Notes under the pieces: generated by a model | The model's database searches: none | The model's input: the letters and a program-made list of their open reading frames with translations, nothing else | Told to the model about the DNA's origin: nothing | Assembly (NCBI GenBank): GCA_001802795.1 | Contig: MGZZ01000175.1 | Location: 1 to 35,859 of the forward strand | From: Ignavibacteria bacterium GWC2_36_12 | Lineage (GTDB): Bacteria; Bacteroidota; Ignavibacteria; Ignavibacteriales; Ignavibacteriaceae | DNA length: 35,859 nt | Reading direction: 5' to 3' | Translations under genes and position numbers: made by a program | Shown here: in pieces, positions 17,762 to 25,986 of the stretch | How positions within the stretch are numbered: the first letter of the stretch is position 1 | How the letters are laid out: the number at the start of each line of letters is the position of its first letter

Positions 17762-17782
17762 ATAATTGTTTAAAACAATTAT
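17762..17782. promoter_or_regulatory. 21-bp perfect palindrome upstream of the LacI gene
   Basis: ATAATTGTTT at 17762-17771 and AAACAATTAT at 17773-17782 are exact reverse complements around a single central A. The site begins 29 bases upstream of the regulator start codon. It may be an autoregulatory operator or a hairpin in the leader. It has odd symmetry and no central CG, unlike the other two operator candidates, so it may be read by another protein. Confidence 0.5.
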
Positions 17783-17935
17783 CTTTTATACAAAGCTAAA
17801 AATATTACTTGAGGATAGTAAAATCAATAAGAATTAAAGATATATTGTACAGTTTGGTTTTTATGAATTACTCCTCGAATATTTTGTATTATAAAAAGAT
17901 TTCGTGTTAAAATATCTGACATAATTTTTTCAATA

Positions 17936-19384
17936 TTAATTCTGTTTTCCCTGCTTAACATAATCGAGATTTTCCGAACTAATGAGCATAGGAAAAGAAG
18001 GTACCGGAACCGGATATGGAACTCCCGGACGCATAGCAAAAAAATCTATATTGGTTAAAGATGTTTTATTTAGTTCATTAAAGTTTATCCATATAGAATC
18101 GCTGTACTTATCCTGTAAACCAGTTAAGTAAGATTCCCAATACCTGAGCATTCCTGAATTATCATCTATATTAATAATTCCTTTTTCTAATGCTGAATCG
18201 ATTACATCCTTCTTCAGCTCAGCAGCCAAATAAGAATCATTCCACATTTGAACAGTCTTATTAATTTCTTCAGATTTATCCAGGGATTTTTTATAAGCTT
18301 CTCCCGTTAAATAATGATCCCTGATCATGTCAACAATAGCTAATTTAAATTGTTCATTATAATTATTTTTATTTATATCTTTTGTTCTAAAGACAAGCGG
18401 GTGCGACATTAGTTCTTTTTTAAAATCTTCTACTGACCATACTTTACCATCAATTGTAAAAAAAGGAGCACTCGAATTAATTTCCTCCTCACGTAAAGGG
18501 ATTTCACTTATTCGAAGATTGAGAGAATCACTTTGATTGTTTTTTATGAAATACTCAAATGATATTTCCGATAGAAATTTGAATGTCCCTTTATCAAATT
18601 CGATTTTTTTCCCCTTCATAACATTTAAAATATATGACCGCCATAATTTATTTGCTTTAGCCAGATGCATTTTTTCTTTTACTTTATTCCATCTCTCCTG
18701 CTGATCAACACCGCTTAAAATCGGATAGTCTACCCATTTTAATACTTTCATAAAAATATAATCGCTGTTACTAATTTTAACCGGACCAACAACAGTTCCT
18801 GTGTCTAAAAGATTCGTATATAAAGCCTCATGAATTATTTCATCTTCGGGGTCAAAATATTTAACATTATGAACAGGTTTTTTACCTGTTATAGTTTTAA
18901 GTTCTTTAAATAAATCGTTGGTCAGCTCTGGAACAGAATCAATTATTGTTTCTATCTGTCGAATCATTTCTTTATTATTTATAGTATAAAACTCAAGTTC
19001 GTACTCTCTTATTGAAAGCCTGAAAGCATTTTTTATTTCGCTCGTATCCAGTTCAACATTATTAAATGCTTCTTCATCATAGAGTTTGTCCCGCATCAAT
19101 TGTTCTTTAATGCCTTTAAGCCCTCTATGTAAGACAAGATTTTGCATTAACCGAATATTTTTTTCAGCTTCTAAAGCAAGAATTTTTTCTGAAATTAAGT
19201 TATTGAGTGTGGTATTTTTGCCTTTAAAATTGCCTGGACGAATTGTCAATTCGCTTCTCTGCAAAAACTCAGCTACAGAAATCTCTTTATCGCCAACCTT
19301 AACAAGAATTTTCTGCTCACGCTGGTTTTGAGCAAAAGCAATTTCAAAAATGAAAAGAAAAATAAATAGTAAAAAATTTTTCAA
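17936..19384 (-). CDS. Exported SurA/parvulin-like foldase, divergent
   Basis: A 482-residue exported protein starting with a signal peptide (KNFLLFIFLFIFEIAFAQ). The opening mature segment (ILVKVGDKEISVAEFLQRSE, then LISEKILALEAEKN) resembles the SurA/PrsA chaperone N-terminal region, which opens with a 'vNg..It..ef' strand and a helical core. A parvulin-like remnant follows, ending TGTVVGPVKISNSDYIFMKVL, like the terminal strand of PPIC-type domains; the middle of the domain is too divergent to assign catalytic residues. It could be a periplasmic outer-membrane-protein chaperone or a lineage-specific relative without isomerase activity. Start is a TTG at 19384 with only weak ribosome binding signal; no alternative Met exists before the signal peptide. 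The sugar neighbours give no further clue. A perfect LacI-type palindrome is 295 bases upstream. Confidence 0.6.
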   Translation of the reverse strand: MKNFLLFIFLFIFEIAFAQNQREQKILVKVGDKEISVAEFLQRSELTIRPGNFKGKNTTLNNLISEKILALEAEKNIRLMQNLVLHRGLKGIKEQLMRDKLYDEEAFNNVELDTSEIKNAFRLSIREYELEFYTINNKEMIRQIETIIDSVPELTNDLFKELKTITGKKPVHNVKYFDPEDEIIHEALYTNLLDTGTVVGPVKISNSDYIFMKVLKWVDYPILSGVDQQERWNKVKEKMHLAKANKLWRSYILNVMKGKKIEFDKGTFKFLSEISFEYFIKNNQSDSLNLRISEIPLREEEINSSAPFFTIDGKVWSVEDFKKELMSHPLVFRTKDINKNNYNEQFKLAIVDMIRDHYLTGEAYKKSLDKSEEINKTVQMWNDSYLAAELKKDVIDSALEKGIINIDDNSGMLRYWESYLTGLQDKYSDSIWINFNELNKTSLTNIDFFAMRPGVPYPVPVPSFPMLISSENLDYVKQGKQN

Positions 19385-19864
19385 AGTCTGGGATCTTTAA
19401 GAACTATTTTTTTAATAAATATAAACTTACCTAAAAATTAATTTGGCATATTAAAAAACGTTAAGCTGGCTATTTTTCGTGCCGGCAGCATAATATCCTA
19501 TTACTGAAGCAGAACCGTCATTTGCAAGAGAAATAATATTTGAGAAGCCTGCCAAAAGTTTAACGAAAATAAATGATTCTCTATCAGGAAAGACTGATTA
19601 GGTATGCTTATGATAGACTGCTCTCTAATTTTGTGCCTATCATCAAACATTTTGAAATTATTTATAGGTTAAAAATAAATTGAAACGTTTCAATAATAAA
19701 AAAGTAATACCCAAAAGGCAAGCAAAAAATGAATTTTTCATCATAATGATTATTAATTATACAATCTGGAAGACTATTTATAGACAAAAAGCGGGAAGAC
19801 CTTAGCAACCTGTTCTCATTTTAGTTTGCTTACAATCCCAAGTCAATCCGCCTAAAACAATTTA
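19385..19864. other. 480-bp region without a supported gene, possible gene remnant
   Basis: No complete gene is supported here. It contains the perfect operator palindrome at 19679-19694. On the minus strand, about 19460-19600, a stop-free stretch of some 48 codons reads ...LLAGFSNIISLANDGSASV and then IGYYAAGTKNSQLNVF before a stop; a second frame has a 49-codon ORF from an ATG at 19650 to a stop at 19501-19503. Neither has a good ribosome site or a family I recognise. The mix of short frames suggests decayed coding sequence, but this is weak. Confidence 0.4.
19679..19694. promoter_or_regulatory. Perfect LacI-type operator palindrome
   Basis: ATTGAAACGTTTCAAT is a perfect 16-bp palindrome with central CG, the textbook consensus form of LacI/GalR-family operators (also close to cre-type sites). 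It shares ATTGAA and a central CG with the xylA-upstream site. The nearest downstream gene is the SurA-like gene, 295 bases away on the minus strand; no intact gene begins close to it in either direction. It may be a leftover operator of a lost gene or a remote regulatory site. Confidence 0.7.
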
Positions 19865-20285
19865 TTAATTATTAACTACTAAGTTGTTTTCCAACTGACC
19901 CGTTATCTGCTTATAAATATACTCGTGGTCAAAGTCGAACTTCGGACGAATATCTATGATATCGTAGAAGTTCAAATAAATACTTGCTAAATGAGCTTTA
20001 AATCTTATTGAAGGATCAATATTCTTTTCGGCTATTTCATTTAGTTTATCAATTATATCGGAGTAGTTAGCTGAAGGATAATATTTCTTAAGTAAGATCA
20101 CATTATAAATGCTCGCTTCAACTATACCCTGAATATTACTGTTTAAAGAAACAGGACAAACTTCATAAGCCTTCTTTTAGTACAGATTCTTTGGGAGTAT
20201 ACTCATCTTCCTGCCCATAGCTGTTAAAAGAAAGTATTATTACAGCAGTGAACAATGTTACCATAAGTTTATGTAAGTTTTTCAT
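19865..20285 (-). pseudogene. Small secreted-protein gene broken by a frameshift
   Basis: ATG at 20285 follows AGGAG and opens a clear signal peptide (MKNLHKLMVTLFTAVIILSF, then NSYGQEDEYTPKESVLKE). This frame stops at 20163-20165 after 40 codons. The neighbouring frame continues without a stop from the same point (AYEVCPVSLNSNIQGIVEA, then SIYNVILLKKYYPSANYSDI and onward to ...GQLENNLVVNN at 19865). Removing one base near 20167-20171 would fuse both into a protein of about 139 residues, so an inserted base, or a sequencing error, split it. The product would be a small exported helical protein of unknown function; I recognise no family. It sits in the degraded region between the SurA-like gene and the amino-sugar cluster. 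Confidence 0.65.
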
Positions 20286-20361
20286 AACATCTCCTTTTTA
20301 TTTTACTTCTTTTATATGCTCAATCTGTGCCAGTACAAAACGATATTGGGAAAAATTTCTC

Positions 20362-20378
20362 TAAGTCTATGAGACTTA
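20362..20378. repeat. Short perfect hairpin
   Basis: TAAGTCT-ATG-AGACTTA forms a 7-bp stem with a three-base loop in the 258-bp gap between two broken genes. It has no T-tract on either strand. It may be an operator or chance; nothing ties it to a gene. On the plus strand nearby, about 20502-20571, a short open stretch (IVAIEEMWHRIEEIFKVKPG) ends in a stop and may be another fragment. Confidence 0.3.
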
Positions 20379-20543
20379 ATCATTTAGGAATTTATCTTAG
20401 TTCTATAATATTAATTCAGGTAGATGCCACAGAAAGACATATAGAGTTAGGTACAGTTATGTAACACATTGCGATATAAGCGATAATAGGAAACAACATA
20501 ATTGTGGCAATTGAAGAAATGTGGCACCGGATTGAAGAGATAT

Positions 20544-20825
20544 TCAAGGTGAAACCGGGAAAGAAAGAATAAAGAATAAAGAATCTTTAGCCTTTACGTT
20601 ATCCCCTGTTCTTCTAAGACGGTTATTTAAAGCTCTTCTCGATATTCCTAAAAGTTCCGCTGCAATAGTTTGATTACCTTCCGCTCTTCTTAGTGCCTCT
20701 TCAATCAGAGATTCTTCTATTTCTTTTAATGTCGGAAACCTCCTCGACGCTGTTAGTCTGCACAAGTCCGGTATTTTGTCTCTTGAATTAATCAGGATTT
20801 TTTTGTTGATTTTATAAGTAGACAA
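20544..20825 (-). pseudogene. Detached Fis/NtrC-type helix-turn-helix fragment
   Basis: About 93 codons containing a clear HTH_8 (Fis-type) domain: FPTLKEIEESLIEEALRRAE followed by GNQTIAAELLGISRRALNNR. In full-length proteins this domain is the C-terminal DNA-binding part of sigma-54-dependent NtrC-class activators; here the receiver and AAA+ domains are missing. The preceding residues do not resemble the end of an AAA+ domain. The open frame would begin at a TTG with no ribosome site, directly after a strong terminator, so translation is doubtful. The tail after the domain (KAKDSLFFILSFPVSP) looks like out-of-frame extension. A remnant of a deleted regulator is the best reading; a free-standing Fis-like protein is less likely. 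Confidence 0.6.
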
Positions 20826-20853
20826 GTAAAAGATCTAATAAATTGTGATACAT

Positions 20854-20877
20854 AAAAAATCCTCAATAAAATGAGGA
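20854..20877 (-). terminator. Strong intrinsic terminator after the aldo/keto reductase gene
   Basis: On the minus strand TCCTCA-TTTTAT-TGAGGA forms a perfect 6-bp stem with a 6-base loop, followed directly by TTTTTT. It begins about 36 bases after the aldo/keto reductase stop codon and marks the end of that transcript. It also isolates the HTH fragment downstream from read-through. Confidence 0.75.
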
Positions 20878-20912
20878 CTGATTTCCCGAAATATTTTTTG
20901 TTCCGTTTCCTA

Positions 20913-21896
20913 TCACCAGTATTGATGAACACTTTCCTTAATATGCTTTTCATAAACCGCATTTACTTTTTTCATAGTTTCATCCGTCAGGGGTGGAAGA
21001 TCAACAGAACTAATATTCTCTTCGACCTGATTTTTTCTTTTAGCACCAGGAATTGTGCAGGTTACAGCATCAAACATCAAAATCCACCGCAAAGCAAATT
21101 GTGTTAAGGTAATGCCTACAGGACAAATGTCTTTTAGTTCCTCTACAGCTTTTAATCCTAAATCATAATCTACACCTGAAAAAGTTTCTCCCTTATCAAA
21201 ATCTTCGCCATGACGATTAAATCTCCGGTGATCATCCTTTTCAAACTTAGAGTCCTTTGTAAACTTGCCTGCAAGCATACCGGATGCTAACGGTACTCTT
21301 GCTAAAATTCCTACCTGTTTCTTCTTTGCCTGTTCAAAGAAAAATTCCGATGGACGGTGACGAAACATATTAAAAATTATTTGCACGATCTGAACATTCG
21401 GATATTCGATGGCTTTAAGTGCTTCTTCCACTTTTTCAACACTGACACCGTAATAAATTAGTTTCCCTTCCTTAACAAGGTCGTCGAGTATTCCAAATAC
21501 TTGAGGCATATAAAAAACCTGAGTAGGTGGGCAATGTAACTGAAGCAAGTCTATCACATCAGTATTAAGATTTTTAAGACTTCGTTCAACAAAAGATGAA
21601 AGATTCTTCCGGTTATACCCATCGGCAGTATGTGGATCTAAACGTCTTCCTGCTTTGGTCGCAATATAAAATTTTTCTTTCCTTTCTTTCTTTAATTTAG
21701 CAAGAAGTCTCTCGCTTCTTCCGTCTCCATAAACATCTGCAGTATCAAAAAAATTAACACCCGAATCCAGTGCTATATTTAAAGCTTCTAAAGATTCATT
21801 ATCGTTTACATCCCCCCACGTTCCACCAATTGCCCATGCTCCGAAACTTATTTCAGAAACCTTCCATCCCGTACGACCAAGTTTTCTATATTGCAT
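20913..21896 (-). CDS. Aldo/keto reductase
   Basis: A 327-residue NAD(P)H-dependent aldo/keto reductase with the full catalytic tetrad: D51 and Y56 (NFFDTADVYGDGRSE), K81 (YIATKAGRR) and H121 (IDLLQLHCPPTQ). The C-terminal cofactor-binding region is present (TCTIPGAKRKNQVEENI). Start ATG 21896 has AGGA seven bases upstream. The opening MQYRKLGRTGWKVSEISFGA is typical of the large YajO/IolS-like group of cytosolic reductases. Its physiological substrate cannot be read from the sequence; sugar aldehydes are plausible beside catabolic genes. It lies 152 bp downstream of the truncated nagB and is closed by a strong terminator, so it may be the last gene of the amino-sugar cluster or an independent unit. 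Confidence 0.92.
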   Translation of the reverse strand: MQYRKLGRTGWKVSEISFGAWAIGGTWGDVNDNESLEALNIALDSGVNFFDTADVYGDGRSERLLAKLKKERKEKFYIATKAGRRLDPHTADGYNRKNLSSFVERSLKNLNTDVIDLLQLHCPPTQVFYMPQVFGILDDLVKEGKLIYYGVSVEKVEEALKAIEYPNVQIVQIIFNMFRHRPSEFFFEQAKKKQVGILARVPLASGMLAGKFTKDSKFEKDDHRRFNRHGEDFDKGETFSGVDYDLGLKAVEELKDICPVGITLTQFALRWILMFDAVTCTIPGAKRKNQVEENISSVDLPPLTDETMKKVNAVYEKHIKESVHQYW

Positions 21897-22048
21897 AGTT
21901 AATCCTTGAGTTAGTTACAATTAGATTTTTCTTCTATAGGTTTGTAAAATAAACGATCGAAAGTTAAAAAGAAAAGTTTAAAATTAAATTAACAGTTTTG
22001 ATCGTCCCCTTTTTGAAAATTCAGATGAATCAGACCTGCTCTAACTTG

Positions 22049-22297
22049 TTATATATTCTCAGTTATCTTTTTCAATTCAACGGATTGCTTATAGAACTCA
22101 AGGTTGAATGTTGTAACCTTGGAAAAGTCCAAACCTTCTTCTTTGTACATTCTAATTAATTCTTTGTACAAACCCAGGGGGGTACTGCCAGTAGCTAGCC
22201 CTAACACAAGATCAGGTTTTTTTCTGAGCCTGTCCGCAACTATCTTTGTTGCTTCATTGCTCATTTCTTCATAATTATTTTTAATTATAACTGGCAT
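22049..22297 (-). pseudogene. nagB: Glucosamine-6-phosphate deaminase, truncated
   Basis: An 82-codon remnant of NagB, which converts glucosamine-6-phosphate to fructose-6-phosphate and ammonia. The N-terminal part is well kept: MSNEATKIVADRLRKKPDLV and the phosphate-binding loop GLATGSTPLGLYKELI (about residues 33-48), up to VTTFNL. Intact enzymes are about 240-270 residues and continue here with a 'DEY.GL' segment that contains the catalytic Asp; instead the sequence switches to EFYKQSVELKKITENI and stops. All catalytic residues (the DEY aspartate and the later D-x-H...E triad) are lost, so the product cannot be an active deaminase. It starts 34 bases after the GH20 gene, where an amino-sugar operon would place nagB. 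A deletion inside the gene is likely. Confidence 0.85.
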
Positions 22298-22331
22298 AAG
22301 TTTTCTCTTTTTAATCTTTATTTATCAACAA

Positions 22332-23909
22332 TTATTTCCATAATACCTGAGGAGAACGATAAAAGTTCAAACCCTTTTCTGTCCAACGCAAGCCGTGTTC
22401 AGCAAGTCGTTCCTTATATTCATCCCAATTTCTGCCTTTAACTTGTGACCAGCCTATCTCTGCATGACCGGCAAGCCTTGGAAAGGCTAAATATTCAATG
22501 TCATCAAGATTAATAATTGTTTCAGACCATAAAGGTGCTTCAATACCTAAGATATTGTTTTCAGAAATTCCACCCATCTGAGTTGCCGGATCCCAGTTAT
22601 ATGCATCCTTTACTTCAATATAACCTGCCCAGAATAAACCGAGCCCGGTTGTCGAATCATATTTCATATCCAAATAAGTTTTAGATGCCGGGGACATTAT
22701 TACTTTAACTCCCTGCTTAACCGCATTCAAAATTATTTCATTATCCCAATGCTGAGCAACAGAAGTTGGAAAAAGATTTGCTTTGGATATTTCATCCCAA
22801 CCAACCATCTTTTTGCCAAAAGAATATACAATACTTTGAACCTTATCGATGAAATGAACATAATCAATTGAATCGATCTTCGGGGCTTCATCCCCACCAA
22901 TGTGAATGTAAGGACCCGGTGTAATTGCAGAAAGTTCTTTTATTACATCATGAATGAATTTGTAAGTTATATCTTTTTTTATTGCAAGTGCGCTAAAGCC
23001 TACTTCTATTCCGGTATAAAGAGAAGGTGCAATTCCATCGTTGTTAAGTTCAGGGTATGAAGCTAAAGCGGCATTTGTATGACCCGGCATATCTATTTCA
23101 GGAACAACAGTAATGTATCTCTCCTGGGCATACGCAACAATTTCAGAATATTCTGCCTGTGTATAGTAATCGCCTTTTCCGCCATCAACCTGCGTGCTTC
23201 CACCATATGTTGAGAGGTTTGGCCAGGAATTAATTTGTATTCTCCATCCCTGGTCATCCGATAAATGCAAATGCAAATAATTTATCTTATAAAGAGCAGA
23301 AAGGTCAATGTAACTCTTCACATCTTTAACACTGAAAAAGTGGCGGGCTACATCAAGCATAACTCCGCGCCATTCAAAACGGGGATAATCTTTAATTGTT
23401 CCGGTGGGAATTTCCCACAAGCCTGGTTCAATATCTGAACTTTCAATTGAATATGGGAACAATTGTCTTAAAGTTTGAACACCTCTAAATAATCCCGCAG
23501 GTGCGTCTGCAGAAAGATTTATTCGTTCTTCACTTACGGTTAATTCATATCCTTCTTCACCGAGAGATTTATCTTTCCCATTTATCGTTAGATAAATATT
23601 TCTCTCAACAGCATTTTCATCTGATTTCAAAACCTGGAGGGAATATCCGGTTGAAGGTTTTATTATCCCGGCAAGATATTTCCCGATAAAAGAAGTCTCT
23701 GTGTTCATCGGTTCAACATAAACTTTAGCGCTCTTATCCAAAATGAAAAATTTATTTGTTGGAGTTATCGATACAGGCTTAGGAATAATATTAGAAAAAG
23801 TATTCCTCAAGTTGAGTAATTCTTTTTCATCTTTAAGCGAAGCTGAGCACGATAAAAAAACTAAAGTGAACAAAAACGATAGAAGATATACCAATATTTT
23901 ATTTTTCAT
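22332..23909 (-). CDS. Beta-N-acetylhexosaminidase, GH20 family lipoprotein
   Basis: A 525-residue GH20 enzyme that releases terminal N-acetylglucosamine or N-acetylgalactosamine by substrate-assisted catalysis. The catalytic pair D340-E341 is in IHIGGDEAPK. Other marks are WRGVMLDVARHFFSVKDVK (about 180-198), YLHLHLSDDQGWRI and PEIDMPGHTNAALASYPEL, plus the aromatic GLFWAGYIEV and the C-terminal WSQVKGRNWDEYKERLA. The N-terminal domain (residues about 38-170) is the GH20b-like leading domain. The signal sequence ends in the lipobox LVFLSC with Cys21 the expected lipidation site, so it is membrane-anchored on the periplasmic or outer-membrane side. It is flanked at 24 and 34 bases by the symporter and the nagB remnant. 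No strong ribosome site was seen before the ATG. Confidence 0.95.
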   Translation of the reverse strand: MKNKILVYLLSFLFTLVFLSCSASLKDEKELLNLRNTFSNIIPKPVSITPTNKFFILDKSAKVYVEPMNTETSFIGKYLAGIIKPSTGYSLQVLKSDENAVERNIYLTINGKDKSLGEEGYELTVSEERINLSADAPAGLFRGVQTLRQLFPYSIESSDIEPGLWEIPTGTIKDYPRFEWRGVMLDVARHFFSVKDVKSYIDLSALYKINYLHLHLSDDQGWRIQINSWPNLSTYGGSTQVDGGKGDYYTQAEYSEIVAYAQERYITVVPEIDMPGHTNAALASYPELNNDGIAPSLYTGIEVGFSALAIKKDITYKFIHDVIKELSAITPGPYIHIGGDEAPKIDSIDYVHFIDKVQSIVYSFGKKMVGWDEISKANLFPTSVAQHWDNEIILNAVKQGVKVIMSPASKTYLDMKYDSTTGLGLFWAGYIEVKDAYNWDPATQMGGISENNILGIEAPLWSETIINLDDIEYLAFPRLAGHAEIGWSQVKGRNWDEYKERLAEHGLRWTEKGLNFYRSPQVLWK

Positions 23910-23933
23910 TTTATTCAGAATATTTGATGAAGA

Positions 23934-25838
23934 TCAGGCTGCAATTTTGTTTTCTTTTTTATTTAGATTAAAATAAATAATAAAAGCTGCTACAAGACCA
24001 ATCAACAGTAACAAAACTCCTGTTAAGTAATCAGCAAAGATTATTTTACCTATTCCAAATAAAAATGAATAAACCAGGACTATGCCCATCAGCCAGTTAA
24101 TAAATTGTCTTCCAAAGCCTGTCTTCTCAAAAACTTCCGGAACCAATTTCTGGATATGTTTCCATCCTTTCCCACCGGGGTGAGTGCGCCTATAAAACTC
24201 AACAAGCTTTTTTTCTTCAACAGGTTTTGTAATAAAAGTAACTATCAACCAAACGACAGAAGTTCCAATGACAATCGGATAAAGTGTCAGCGGTGATTCC
24301 ATACCAAACCCATATACAGCAACCGGGTAAATTATCAAAGGTGCGATCATTGCAGAAATTTCAGACCATGCGTTTATCCTCCACCAATACCACCGCAGAA
24401 TAAGAACTGCACCAATACCGGCACTTGCGTTAATTATAAAAATCCACGCACCAGAAATAGTAGTAAGAAAATATTTTGTTACCAGGAGGGAAAAAATGGT
24501 CATCAATATAATTCCGGAGCGGGATATCAAAACATAATGCTTTTCATCAGCATTCTGTTTAATGAAACGGCGGTAAAAATCATTTATTAAATACGATGTA
24601 CCCCAGTTTAACTGAGAGGCTATGGTTGACATATATGCGGCAAGAAAAACTGCTATTAGCAAACCGAGAAAACCTACCGGCAAATATTTTACCATAAGCT
24701 TCGGATACATTACGCCGGGGTCCACAGTGTTTTCATACTTCTCATAAAGATCTAAAAATTCTCGTGATTTTAAATTCGCATCTCCCGATTTGATAAGCTG
24801 TTTATTATTATATGCCTCTACAACTTTTTCATATAAGGCAGGGTTCTCGGAACGGATTAGGTTTGTATTTTCAGCTCTCGGCAAAAGAACCAATGCAGCA
24901 AGCGCAACAATTATCCAGGGCCACGGGCGTAATGTATAATGTGCAATAGTAAACCATAACGTTGCAAACAAACTATGCTTTTCATCTTTTGCCGACATCA
25001 TTCTCTGAGCTATATAACCGCCTCCACCAGGATCAGCGCCGGGGTACCAGCTCGACCACCATTGTAAACCTATGTAGGCAAAAAAGGTACCTGCTGTAAT
25101 AGCAAGCGCACCTCCGGTAATTCCTTCTACAGTTGTTTCACCTATTCTCGGCAGGAAGTCAAGTACTTGTGGTGCAAGCTTTTCTTTCAAGGCAACCATA
25201 CTACCAATGTCGGGTAAATTAATAACAATTATTGCCAGAACAATGCAACCTGCCATAGCAAAGACAAATTGAAAGCTATCAGTCCTTGCAGTGCCAAGCA
25301 AACCTGATGCAGAAGCATATATGGCAATAATGCCGGCAGCAATAACAACTAATAAAAATGGATCAACTGAAGGGATAGTTACATAAAATATTTTTTCCAT
25401 GGCTTTATTAACCCAACCCATAACAATAGCGTTCATAAAGAGACCAAGATATAAAGCTCTGAAACCACGCAACACAGTTGCTGCCTTACCAGAATATCTT
25501 AGTTCAACAAACTCTACATCAGTCATAATTTCTGCGCGACGCCACAGTTTTGCAAAGAAAAACACCGTTAACGTGGCACCGAGCGCCATATTCCACCAGA
25601 GCCAGTTGCCTGCTATACCGTTCCTTGCTACAAGCTCGGTAACAGCAAGCGGTGTATCGGCAGCAAAAGTAGTTGCAACCATTGCAGTACCGGCAATATA
25701 CCATGGCAAATTCCTTCCCGATAAAAAGAATTGACCTGTATTTTTACCTGCCGTACGCGAGTAATAGGCTGCAATTCCGAATATCACCAAAAAGAAACCA
25801 ATTATAACTGCTATGTCTATCCAGTTAATATGAGTCAT
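23934..25838 (-). CDS. Sodium:solute symporter (SSS family), probable amino-sugar uptake
   Basis: A 634-residue inner-membrane protein of the SSS family with about thirteen to fourteen hydrophobic segments. Family signs are FFLSGRNLPWYIAGTAMVAT at the N-terminus, TARTDSFQFVFAMAGCIVL in the middle, and LPVGFLGLLIAVFLAAYMST with TYLINDFYRRFIK near residues 400-440. Start ATG 25838 has AAAGGA six bases upstream. A 40-50-residue loop between membrane segments (about 330-385) and a long charged C-terminal region are larger than in small SSS members. Its location between a GH20 hexosaminidase and a NagX-like protein points to N-acetylglucosamine or a related amino sugar as cargo; this is context only. 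SSS members also carry amino acids, acetate and hexoses. Confidence 0.9.
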   Translation of the reverse strand: MTHINWIDIAVIIGFFLVIFGIAAYYSRTAGKNTGQFFLSGRNLPWYIAGTAMVATTFAADTPLAVTELVARNGIAGNWLWWNMALGATLTVFFFAKLWRRAEIMTDVEFVELRYSGKAATVLRGFRALYLGLFMNAIVMGWVNKAMEKIFYVTIPSVDPFLLVVIAAGIIAIYASASGLLGTARTDSFQFVFAMAGCIVLAIIVINLPDIGSMVALKEKLAPQVLDFLPRIGETTVEGITGGALAITAGTFFAYIGLQWWSSWYPGADPGGGGYIAQRMMSAKDEKHSLFATLWFTIAHYTLRPWPWIIVALAALVLLPRAENTNLIRSENPALYEKVVEAYNNKQLIKSGDANLKSREFLDLYEKYENTVDPGVMYPKLMVKYLPVGFLGLLIAVFLAAYMSTIASQLNWGTSYLINDFYRRFIKQNADEKHYVLISRSGIILMTIFSLLVTKYFLTTISGAWIFIINASAGIGAVLILRWYWWRINAWSEISAMIAPLIIYPVAVYGFGMESPLTLYPIVIGTSVVWLIVTFITKPVEEKKLVEFYRRTHPGGKGWKHIQKLVPEVFEKTGFGRQFINWLMGIVLVYSFLFGIGKIIFADYLTGVLLLLIGLVAAFIIYFNLNKKENKIAA

Positions 25839-25986
25839 TTATTATCCTTTTGATTTTGGAATTGTCTGATTTGAAACTCTATTTCAGTAAAAGCATTTTT
25901 TTTGATTTAATAAAAAGGTTTTTATTTGAATAAAGTCAAGTGCTTGCTTAGAAATTTTTCAGTATAAATAATGCTTTCTGATGAGC

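Noticed and set aside
17824-18039. 71-codon leftward frame overlapping the end of the SurA-like gene
   Set aside because: It lies in another frame within the 3' end of a longer gene, is basic and low-complexity, and has no supporting signal.
25864-25900. TGAAA...TTTCA inverted repeat upstream of the SSS symporter
   Set aside because: Only five-base arms with a five-base AT-rich spacer, without a central CG; expected by chance at this base composition.
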